Positions 15,947-22,231 of a stretch of DNA of 28,133 nucleotides are shown in pieces. The stretch's first letter is position 1. Every line of letters begins with the position of its first letter. Position numbers and translations under genes: made by a program. The notes beneath the pieces are model-generated. The model was not told the DNA's origin, ran no database searches, and worked only from the letters and a program-made list of their open reading frames with translations. Source of the stretch: an uncultured Prevotellaceae bacterium (lineage in GTDB: Bacteria > Bacteroidota > Bacteroidia > Bacteroidales > Bacteroidaceae). The stretch is taken from NCBI GenBank assembly GCA_937910905.1, contig CALEPV010000070.1:1-28133 (forward strand), given 5' to 3'.

Positions 15947-17818
15947 CTATCGTATCGTGAATTTGATGGGCAGGTTGAAGCGGGAGCGCACGGTCTTGTT
16001 GGCCAGGCGTGCAGGCTTCCACTTAGGCATCTCACGGACCACTCGCTCAGCTTCTTGCGAAAGCAATGGGTCTGGTGAACGGAGCACCTTCACCTCCTGA
16101 ATAGAACCGTCCCTGTTGACCACGAACTGCACCACCACGCGCCCCTGGATGCCCTGTTCAAACGCTAGGCTGGGATATTGTATATGCTCCGACAGCCAGC
16201 GCATGCAGGCAGCATCACCACCGGGGAACTCTGCATTATGTTCTACTGCCTCATAGATCGTATCGTCTTCGCTGTAGGCAGCGGCAGTTGATTCTGGTTG
16301 AATCACCTCTTGGCTGGCGTCTACTTCCTCATAAGGCTCGTCGTAATCGATGAAGCGGCCCTCTCCTCCGCTCTCTTCCAGAGCTATGCGCTCACTCAGC
16401 AGTCGCTTGGAGAGTTCTAGTCGCTGCCTTAGGCGGTCTATCTCGAGTTGTTCGTCGGATGTGAAATCGCTGTCGTTCAGCCCAAAGAAGGCGTTTTCAA
16501 CCGCAGCCTCACGACAACTGATAAAGTCCTCGTCGTACGATTCCAGGCCCTCTATAGCCTCCACACAGATGCGCAGCTCAGCTATGGCATCATGCCGCCG
16601 CTGCTGTAGCCGCGTCTGTTCGTAGCTGCTTCTGCTGTTGTCATTGTCCTCATAGCCCATGTATTCCTCGTTATCGGCATCGATATCATCTTCCTGCTCT
16701 ATGCGATGCTTGCTGTCAGAAGAGCTCATCACAGCGTAAGCCAGCACTACTACAGCTAAGATAGCTATCACGGCAAGAGCCGCAATCATCACACGCATAG
16801 GATTAGTGCCGCTACCGTTGCTACCCGACGACGATGGACGCAACGAAGTAGCGGGACTCGATGTCGACGAGTAGCCCGACGATGAGTGCCCTGTCAATGA
16901 GCTGTCGGAAGAAGAAGAGCCTGTCGAAGAATATCCTACAGAAGATACTCGTGAAGCAGAGGCAGAGGCGCCAGAGCCGCTACCAGAGAGCGTCATCCAG
17001 CCAGATATGGCATAATAGGCACCTGCAGCGAGCAGAAGTAGCTTCACGCCAATGTAGAACACAGCCAGAAGCGTAATCATATCCTTATAGGCTGCACCAA
17101 GAACGAAGCAGGCTATCAGCCCCACTAACCCAAACACACGCAGCCACACGCCCAGCACACCAGCGGTACTCAGATACGAGGCTCCGGCACGCAGGGTGCG
17201 GTCGGAAGTCGATGTTTCAACGATATCGCGGAAAGCATGCCACAGCATGATGTACGACAATAGCGAGCCTGTCCACCACGCCAGCGGGTAGAGCACTTCA
17301 ATCAAGCCTAACGACTTGAGCACATCGAGACTCATCAAGCCGTTGTTGCTCATAACCAGGGCACCATAGATGTACAACAGCACCATCAGCACAAACGGTA
17401 TGATCAGCAGCACAAACTTAACGCCGATGGCAGTACGAGCCTTGCTAGCAGAGCGGCAGACCACAGAATCGGAATTGCTGCGTGCCCACTGCCCTAACGC
17501 CACAAAGTAGATACCCAGGCCCACAATCACCACCAGCAGAGCCAGCACAAGCACTACGCCTATCGCCAGCAGCGAGTCATATGCGCTGCCCAGAACACCG
17601 AGCGAATAATTCAGAGCCTCGAACATATTGCCGCTTGACGACAGACGGCTGCTGATACGGCTTGCATCCATGTAGATGGACAGAGCCTTGACAACAGGGA
17701 AAACCCACATGACAAGCTGCGCAATCATGTACGTGGCGCAGCCAATAAGGGCCAGGCCAGCTCCACGGCTAGAGTAGGACGGCGACGAAGGTTGGGATGT
17801 AGAGAAACTTTGATCCAT
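15947..17818 (-). CDS. Seven-span membrane protein with C-terminal TonB energy-transducer domain
   Basis: A 623-aa protein. Six hydrophobic spans lie at about residues 21-47, 83-109, 131-156, 171-195, 221-245 and 248-273. They are followed by a linker (277-338) that is about half Ser. A seventh span lies at 341-364. Then comes a charged region at 367-480 that looks partly helical or coiled-coil. The C terminus (529-623) is a typical Bacteroidetes TonB C-terminal domain: AEFPGGDAACMRWLSEHIQYP, GIQGRVVVQFVVNRDGSI, MPKWKPARLANKTVRSRFNLPIKF. Ordinary TonB has one span, so the added six-span module is unusual. The TonB domain would sit in the periplasm and touch outer-membrane receptors; no exbB, exbD or receptor gene is nearby. 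A weak -7-like box, TACCGTTG on the - strand, lies at 17855-17862. Confidence 0.85.
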   Translation of the reverse strand: MDQSFSTSQPSSPSYSSRGAGLALIGCATYMIAQLVMWVFPVVKALSIYMDASRISSRLSSSGNMFEALNYSLGVLGSAYDSLLAIGVVLVLALLVVIVGLGIYFVALGQWARSNSDSVVCRSASKARTAIGVKFVLLIIPFVLMVLLYIYGALVMSNNGLMSLDVLKSLGLIEVLYPLAWWTGSLLSYIMLWHAFRDIVETSTSDRTLRAGASYLSTAGVLGVWLRVFGLVGLIACFVLGAAYKDMITLLAVFYIGVKLLLLAAGAYYAISGWMTLSGSGSGASASASRVSSVGYSSTGSSSSDSSLTGHSSSGYSSTSSPATSLRPSSSGSNGSGTNPMRVMIAALAVIAILAVVVLAYAVMSSSDSKHRIEQEDDIDADNEEYMGYEDNDNSRSSYEQTRLQQRRHDAIAELRICVEAIEGLESYDEDFISCREAAVENAFFGLNDSDFTSDEQLEIDRLRQRLELSKRLLSERIALEESGGEGRFIDYDEPYEEVDASQEVIQPESTAAAYSEDDTIYEAVEHNAEFPGGDAACMRWLSEHIQYPSLAFEQGIQGRVVVQFVVNRDGSIQEVKVLRSPDPLLSQEAERVVREMPKWKPARLANKTVRSRFNLPIKFTIR

Positions 17819-17943
17819 AGCAAATGAAATCTATAGTTGGTACGTAAATGCTTACAACGGTATACAAAAGCCTGCAACGACCAGCACCAATACGACAGAA
17901 ATAAGGATGCAATGACATAAAACACAACATTCGCGCCACGAAC

Positions 17944-17975
17944 TTTCGCCAACTCACAACTTATCTATATCTTTG
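17944..17975 (+). promoter_or_regulatory. Promoter of the amn-holA operon
   Basis: An exact -7 box TATCTTTG lies at 17968-17975, with TTTC as an imperfect -33 at 17944-17947 and 20 nt between them. It is 36 nt upstream of the amn ATG at 18012. It overlaps an in-frame TTG at 17973, which therefore cannot be the start. Confidence 0.65.
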
Positions 17976-18011
17976 CCCAACTATTTGCATATACATCTTA
18001 CATATACGCAC

Positions 18012-18791
18012 ATGATGAAAACCAAGCAAGAGATAGTGCAGAACTGGCTGCCACGATACACACAGCACCCGCTGGAGGACTTCAGCCAACTGGTGCTGCT
18101 GACCAACTTCAACAACTACGTGGACATCTTCTGCGACCACTTCGGTGTGGAACATCCGCCCTACACAGCCAACATGCGTATGGCCACTGCCGACGACATA
18201 ACAATAATCAACTTCGGCATGGGTTCGCCCAATGCCGCCATTATCATGGACCTGCTGTCGGCCATACAGCCCAAGGCATGTCTGTTCCTCGGCAAATGCG
18301 GCGGCATCACGCAGAAAGCACAGCTGGGCGACCTCATACTGCCACTGGCAGGCATACGCGGCGAGGGTACCAGCAACGACTACTATCCACCCGAAGTACC
18401 GGCCCTGCCTGCCTTCATGCTGCAGCGTGCCGTAAGCTCCGCAATACGCGATGCAGGCCACGACTACTGGACGGGCACCGTGTACACCACCAACCGCCGT
18501 ATATGGGAGCACGACGAGCAGTTCAAGGACTATCTGCGCACCACACGAGCCATGGCGGTGGACATGGAGACAGCCACGCTCTTCACCACTGGCTTTGCCA
18601 ACCACATACCTACCGGTGCGCTACTACTCGTGTCGGACAACCCAATGACCCCAGACGGCGTGAAAACTGCCGAAAGCGACCGCCACGTCACGTCTGAGTT
18701 CGTACACGACCATGTGCTCATAGGCATACAGAGCCTGGAGAAAATCAAGCAGGCCGACAAAACGGTACGTCACCTGAAGTACGACTGGTAG
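18012..18791 (+). CDS. amn: AMP nucleosidase
   Basis: It splits AMP into adenine and ribose 5-phosphate in the cytoplasm and helps balance adenylate pools. The 259-aa protein is the short form common in Bacteroidetes, lacking the long N-terminal domain of the E. coli enzyme. Nucleoside-phosphorylase-fold features are visible: INFGMGSPNAAIIMDLL, CLFLGKCGGIT, VDMETATLFTTGFANHIPTGALLLVSDNPM with the purine/ribose-contacting Glu, and a C-terminal HDHVLIGIQSLEKIK helix. Adjacent ATGs at 18012 and 18015 are both possible. A promoter at 17944-17975 precedes it and holA follows after 4 nt. Confidence 0.93.
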   Translation: MMKTKQEIVQNWLPRYTQHPLEDFSQLVLLTNFNNYVDIFCDHFGVEHPPYTANMRMATADDITIINFGMGSPNAAIIMDLLSAIQPKACLFLGKCGGITQKAQLGDLILPLAGIRGEGTSNDYYPPEVPALPAFMLQRAVSSAIRDAGHDYWTGTVYTTNRRIWEHDEQFKDYLRTTRAMAVDMETATLFTTGFANHIPTGALLLVSDNPMTPDGVKTAESDRHVTSEFVHDHVLIGIQSLEKIKQADKTVRHLKYDW

Positions 18792-18795
18792 CACT

Positions 18796-19824
18796 ATGGC
18801 AAAGAAGCAACAGACATCCATCAGCTATCAGCAGATAGTGCAGCAGCTGCGGGCAGGCGAGTTCATGCCTGTCTACTACCTAATGGGCGAGGAGACCTAC
18901 TACATCAGCCGTATAGCCGATTTCATCGTAAAAAGCGCACTCAATGAAGATGAGCGCGACTTCAATCTCACTATCATCGACGGCACTCAGCACTCCATGG
19001 CCGAGGCTGTATCAGCAGCCATGCGCTATCCCATGATGGCTGAGCGGCAGGTAGTTGTGGTACGGGATGCCCAGAAACTAGACGAGTACGAATCTCTGGC
19101 CACGTACCTGCAAAAACCCATGCAGACCACCATATTGGTGTTCTGCCACAACGGAGGCAAGCTGGACCGTCGTACCAAGGCCGCACAGATGGTGGAGCGC
19201 GTAGGCATCCTGTACGAGTCAGTAAAGCTCAAGGACAACGAGCTGCTGCCATTCGTTCAGGCCTATTTCCAGCGCCACCAGATGTCCATCGACTACGGAG
19301 CCTCCATGATGCTATGCCAGAACATCGGCGCCGACCTGGAGCGTATGTCCACCGAGATGGACAAGCTCAGGGCTGCGCTGCCTCAAGGCCAGACCGCAAT
19401 CACCAGCGAACTGGTAGCAACTCACACTGGCATCAACAAGGATTACAACGTGTTTGAACTGACAAATGCACTCGATGCAAAGGACGCTCTGAAGGCCTAC
19501 CGTATTGTGAAGTATTTTGACAGCAACCCCAAGGGATTTGCAATCCAGCTATGCCTGGGAGCGATGTTCAAGCACTACAGCGATTTGCTCATTGCCTACT
19601 ACTCACCAGTACGTACTGAGGAGGGCATAGCAGCCTGGGCAGGCATGAACAGATACGCAGTTCGCTTTGGCATTCTGCCCGCCATGCGCAACTATTCAGC
19701 ACGCAAGGTGTTCGACATCATAGGTCAGATCAGAATCACTGATGCAGCATCCAAGGGAGGAAGTGGTGTAAATTTGAGTACCGGCGAATTGCTTACCGAG
19801 CTCGTTTCATTCATTTTGCACTGA
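18796..19824 (+). CDS. holA: DNA polymerase III subunit delta (HolA)
   Basis: Delta is the clamp-loader subunit that opens the beta sliding clamp during DNA replication. The 342-aa length is normal for the family. The N-terminal PVYYLMGEETYYISRIADFI motif, the central KLDRRTKAAQMVERVGILYESVKLKDNELLPFV segment and NALDAKDALKAYRIVKYFDSNPKGFAI in the third domain are typical. It starts 4 nt after amn, so the two share a message. A hairpin lies 23 nt after the stop. Confidence 0.93.
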   Translation: MAKKQQTSISYQQIVQQLRAGEFMPVYYLMGEETYYISRIADFIVKSALNEDERDFNLTIIDGTQHSMAEAVSAAMRYPMMAERQVVVVRDAQKLDEYESLATYLQKPMQTTILVFCHNGGKLDRRTKAAQMVERVGILYESVKLKDNELLPFVQAYFQRHQMSIDYGASMMLCQNIGADLERMSTEMDKLRAALPQGQTAITSELVATHTGINKDYNVFELTNALDAKDALKAYRIVKYFDSNPKGFAIQLCLGAMFKHYSDLLIAYYSPVRTEEGIAAWAGMNRYAVRFGILPAMRNYSARKVFDIIGQIRITDAASKGGSGVNLSTGELLTELVSFILH

Positions 19825-19847
19825 TTTTTGCTCAAGCTAGAAGCACA

Positions 19848-19876
19848 AAATCCGGGGTCAGACAGGCCCCGGATTT
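19848..19876. terminator. Perfect 10-bp hairpin after holA, probable terminator
   Basis: AAATCCGGGG (19848-19857) pairs exactly with CCCCGGATTT (19867-19876) around a 9-nt loop. It follows the holA stop by 23 nt. The stem ends in AAA/TTT, but no longer T run follows. Confidence 0.65.
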
Positions 19877-19909
19877 GCTATTTCCACACATAAATTGAAC
19901 ACGTTTTTC

Positions 19910-19947
19910 AGGGCTTAACCACACTATTTATTAGTGCGTTAAGCCCT
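19910..19947. repeat. Two-part hairpin, possible second terminator
   Basis: AGGGCTTAAC (19910-19919) pairs with GTTAAGCCCT (19938-19947). Inside, CACTA (19922-19926) pairs with TAGTG (19932-19936) around TTTAT, with a small bulge between the stems. ATTTT follows. It could be a second terminator or a structured element. Confidence 0.6.
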
Positions 19948-20045
19948 ATTTTGGTGCTCTGAGAATAGACCAAAATCTCCAACTTTTGCAGCCGTTCAGT
20001 CCTGCGCCAGCCGTTCAAATTTTGCTCTCATATAGGCCTCTTGAA

Positions 20046-20492
20046 ATTTACATTTACATCCGTTAACGTTTATATACTCAACAAATCTGAATCAAAGTAC
20101 GGCTAAATCCATTCATGGATTTACATTTGTCAAGCAGGCAGCATGATTTCATCTCCGTTGATTTACATTTGCAGATGTGGTTTAACGTCGTTTGAATATG
20201 TAAATGTATTTTGTATCTCAGCATTAATCGTAGAACTATGTATTCATTTCCAGCGGTTTATGCCAACAATTGGCATTTACTCTGCACCCCCTATAGTCAT
20301 AATTGTTCCATTTTTGCACTTCGGGAAATGGATACCCGAATCGGCACATTCTTATCGTCCGAAAAGCCAGAGGATTATCACACAGCACTAAAGTGAAATG
20401 TTTAAACTGTGGTGTATAGGATTGCTGGAATTTACATCAACAATTGTAAAATCGGGGCAAAACGTAATTTACACCGCCGTGATTTACATTTT
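20046..20492. repeat. Dispersed ATTTACATTT motif array
   Basis: Exact ATTTACATTT occurs at 20046, 20119, 20161 and 20482. Shortened or variant forms occur at 20052 (ATTTACAT), 20430 (ATTTACATC) and 20467 (ATTTACACC), and ATGTAAATGT, close to the reverse complement, lies at 20198-20207. Two of the exact copies continue with G. Spacing is irregular (15 to 269 bp). The array ends about 120 bp before the XRE regulator gene. Confidence 0.75.
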
Positions 20493-20536
20493 CAAACGCA
20501 AATTAAGCATGTTGTCCACAATTATTAATCAAAATA

Positions 20537-20568
20537 TTTGGCGGCAATTAGGATTTTGCGTTACTTTG
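20537..20568 (+). promoter_or_regulatory. Probable promoter of the XRE regulator
   Basis: TTTG (20537-20540) and TACTTTG (20562-20568), with 21 nt between them, resemble the Bacteroidetes -33/-7 pair; the -7 box is one base short of the full TAnnTTTG. It lies 45 nt before the ATG at 20614. Confidence 0.5.
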
Positions 20569-20613
20569 CAAGCGTAAACGAACAGAGAGCTCCACTATTG
20601 GGGTGCAAAATAC

Positions 20614-21120
20614 ATGAAGGATCGCATACGTAGGATACAGGATTTGCACGAGGACAACCAACAGACATTCGCTGCCAAGCTGGGGATATCACCTGCATCA
20701 CTATCGAGCATCTACACTGGACGCACCCGCCCCACCATAAATATAGTGGAAGCTATTCACCGCCACTACCCAGAGGTGAATTTCTCATGGCTCATGTTCG
20801 GCAAGGGCGAAATGCTCAACGAAGATGCCAAACCCGCTAGCTCCACAACCCAGAGCGAGGAGCTGACCTTCGCTGACATGCAGCCCAACAATCAGGCAGC
20901 CGCTGCAACAGATTCGCGAGAGCGCTCGACAAAACCTGCCAGCCGCAGTGCACAGCCGACAGCCAAAGCACCTGCAAACCCTGCCACTGCCCCACTGCCA
21001 CTCCACGATGAAGGCATCACTACTGTTGCGAAGAATATGGACAAGCGTCAGCGCCACATCAAGGAGATACGCGTATTCTACGACGACGGCACTTACGAGG
21101 CGTTCACACCAGGTAAGTAA
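20614..21120 (+). CDS. XRE-family helix-turn-helix regulator
   Basis: A 168-aa DNA-binding protein of a type common in Bacteroidales. The N-terminal HTH occupies about residues 1-65: QQTFAAKLGISPASLSSIYTGRTRPTINIVEAIHRHYPEVNFSWLMFGKGEM, with the recognition helix near SPASLSSIYTGR. A Pro/Ala/Thr/Ser-rich linker of about 70 residues follows. A short conserved C-terminal motif, IKEIRVFYDDGTYEAFTPGK, closes the protein. No enzyme or metal site is visible. It may control itself through the ATTTACATTT array just upstream (inference). A strong terminator follows at 21237-21282. Confidence 0.88.
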   Translation: MKDRIRRIQDLHEDNQQTFAAKLGISPASLSSIYTGRTRPTINIVEAIHRHYPEVNFSWLMFGKGEMLNEDAKPASSTTQSEELTFADMQPNNQAAAATDSRERSTKPASRSAQPTAKAPANPATAPLPLHDEGITTVAKNMDKRQRHIKEIRVFYDDGTYEAFTPGK

Positions 21121-21236
21121 CACTGTACACCTTATAAACAATACTAACATACGCTCTGCTTAGCAGAGATTCACTTTACCAAACAACGGCCGCATTTCTG
21201 CTCCTTTTTCTACTCCTTATTTTTCTCTAAGCGGCC

Positions 21237-21282
21237 AAAAAAGGGAACTTTCACCCGTGAGGGCAACAAGTTCCCCTTTTTT
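21237..21282. terminator. Strong bidirectional intrinsic terminator after the XRE regulator
   Basis: AAAAAAGGGAACTT (21237-21250) pairs with AAGTTCCCCTTTTTT (21268-21282), with one bulged C. The A run on one side and the T run on the other make it work in both directions. Confidence 0.85.
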
Positions 21283-21369
21283 ATGTCCCGGCGTGAAGGG
21301 GCAAGCGGACCAGGACAATACGGCAAGATGTCAGATACGACGCAGTAGCACAAGCGGCATCTTGGGATG

Positions 21370-21447
21370 ATGCATGAACTGCAATGCGGTAATGCATGAA
21401 CTGCAATGCGGTAATGCATGGACTGCAATGCGGTAATGCATGGGTTG
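21370..21447 (+). repeat. 22-bp tandem repeat, about 3.5 copies
   Basis: Full units lie at 21370-21391, 21392-21413 and 21414-21435, followed by a partial unit to 21447. Each begins ATGCATGAACTGCAATGCGG and ends TA; the third unit has one change (GAAC to GGAC). Each unit starts with the palindrome ATGCAT. Confidence 0.9.
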
Positions 21448-21469
21448 TATCACATTACAGCGTGAATTT

Positions 21470-21551
21470 CATGCGCGTGTTAAATAAATGACACGCGCGT
21501 GTTAAATAAAAAACATGCGCGTGTCATTTATTTAACACGCGCATGTTTTTT
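21470..21551. repeat. Large palindrome; its right half is a perfect 17-bp-stem bidirectional terminator
   Basis: A 32-bp block at 21470-21501 is repeated in inverted orientation at 21514-21545 with one mismatch. Both blocks carry GCGCGTGT/ACACGCGC ends around an AT-rich middle. Within this, 21508-21524 (AAAAAACATGCGCGTGT) is the exact reverse complement of 21535-21551, with a 10-nt loop and flanking A and T runs. Confidence 0.85.
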
Positions 21552-21639
21552 CAACCGCATCACGGTGCAGTCCATGCGACACCGCATTACAAGCGGAGTT
21601 TCAGCATGTTCTTCTATGTGTTTCAAATGGGTGTTTTAC

Positions 21640-21662
21640 ACGCCCCAGCACTTTGGGGCACC
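21640..21662 (+). repeat. 23-bp dispersed repeat, copy 1
   Basis: It begins ACGCCCCAGCACTTTGGGGC and ends ACC. The second copy at 22190-22212 differs at two positions. The unit contains a GCCCC/GGGGC inverted pair here, which is broken in the second copy. Confidence 0.7.
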
Positions 21663-21690
21663 ATCTGTCACACCGTTGTTGCTGATATCA

Positions 21691-22007
21691 CACACGCCCC
21701 CGACCTTCGGCCACCCCCTCTAACTTAGAGGGGGAGTTAGTTACCTGTCACGGCTCATAACCAATGCCTACTACTGCGGTTAGTTCCATACCATCTACAG
21801 CTACACACCTTGCTAGTTCTGCCATACACTTTGCCTGCTACCACTACACACCTTGCCGGTTCTACTATACACTTTGCCTGCTACCGCTACACACCTTGCT
21901 GGTTCTACTATACACTTTGCTTGCTATTGCTATACACTTTGTCAGCTGCAATAGTATATGACTCCCCCTCTAAGGTAGAGGGGGTGGCCGAAGGCCGGGG
22001 GCGTGTG
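21691..22007. mobile_element. 317-bp MITE-like element with 47-bp terminal inverted repeats
   Basis: The left end (21691-21737) and the reverse complement of the right end (21961-22007) agree at 45 of 47 bases. Each end begins CACACGCCCCCG and contains a GGCC-type palindrome and a CCCCCTCTA/TAGAGGGGG palindrome. The 223-bp interior carries no transposase and holds the phased repeat at 21802-21942. I see no clear target-site duplication. G/C-rich end sequences of this kind occur scattered in Bacteroidetes genomes, so a non-autonomous element or a pair of REP-like units are both possible. Confidence 0.6.
21802..21942 (+). repeat. Seven-copy repeat phased at alternating 21 and 22 bp
   Basis: The core TAYACACYTTGC (one copy starts CA, the last ends GT) starts at 21802, 21823, 21845, 21866, 21888, 21909 and 21931. 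The steps are exactly 21, 22, 21, 22, 21, 22. Odd copies read TACACACCTTGC and even copies TATACACTTTGC, so the true unit is 43 bp with two related halves. Confidence 0.88.
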
Positions 22008-22051
22008 CAAGAGGCTTTGTGATGCTGTTACGTTGTGGATTCTACATTAAC

Positions 22052-22129
22052 GCGCAGCCCATGATGCCACCGGCATCAGATAAGGGTAGTCTGCCAATTC
22101 TTATCATATGCCTACGGCATAGGCTGCGC
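22052..22129. repeat. Imperfect inverted repeat downstream of the kinase gene
   Basis: The arm at 22052-22084 starts GCGCAGCC and ends GATAAG. The arm at 22100-22129 starts CTTATC and ends GGCTGCGC. Each arm also has its own small GGCAT/ATGCC hairpin. It lies about 100 bp past the stop of the - strand kinase gene and could end its transcript, though there is no T tract. Confidence 0.6.
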
Positions 22130-22189
22130 ATTTATCATCCTAAATGACGCTGAACACGCTACACGATAATAGAGCAAGGCCTATTGCAT

Positions 22190-22212
22190 ACGCCCCAGCC
22201 CTTTGCGGCACC
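22190..22212 (+). repeat. 23-bp dispersed repeat, copy 2
   Basis: It begins ACGCCCCAGCCCTTTGCGGC and matches the copy at 21640-21662 at 21 of 23 positions. It sits 19 bp beyond the kinase stop codon. Confidence 0.65.
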
Positions 22213-22231
22213 CTAACAGCTAACGGAAAGA

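Larger units (their letters stand above)
19825..20613. other. 789-bp gene-free AT-rich stretch with repeats
   Basis: Base composition is clearly lower in GC than the genes on either side. It contains two hairpins near holA (19848-19876 and 19910-19947), a direct repeat CAGCCGTTCA (19989-19998 and 20008-20017), the ATTTACATTT motif array (20046-20492), small palindromes at 20260-20276 (ATGCCAA/TTGGCAT) and 20320-20340 (TTCGGG/CCCGAA), and the promoter of the XRE regulator. I find no convincing gene on either strand; the reading frames are short and read like translated repeats. Confidence 0.75.
21121..22231. other. 1.1-kb gene-free, repeat-rich stretch
   Basis: From left to right it holds a bidirectional terminator (21237-21282), a 22-bp tandem repeat (21370-21447), a large palindrome with terminator-like arms (21470-21551), diverged inverted pieces of the tandem repeat (21554-21577), a 23-bp repeat copy (21640-21662), a 317-bp element with terminal inverted repeats (21691-22007), an inverted repeat (22052-22129), and the second 23-bp copy (22190-22212). 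I see no credible coding region on either strand. Confidence 0.8.

Noticed and set aside
17973..18011. N-terminal extension of AMP nucleosidase from TTG 17973
   Set aside because: The codon is part of the -7 promoter box itself.
21802..21942. CRISPR array
   Set aside because: The repeat is continuous in 43-bp units; the parts between cores are themselves repeated, so there are no unique spacers, and no cas genes are near.
21499..22022. Several 60-75-aa frames in the repeat-rich gap
   Set aside because: They translate the inverted and tandem repeats and differ only by frame of the same repeat; no start signals or conserved domains.
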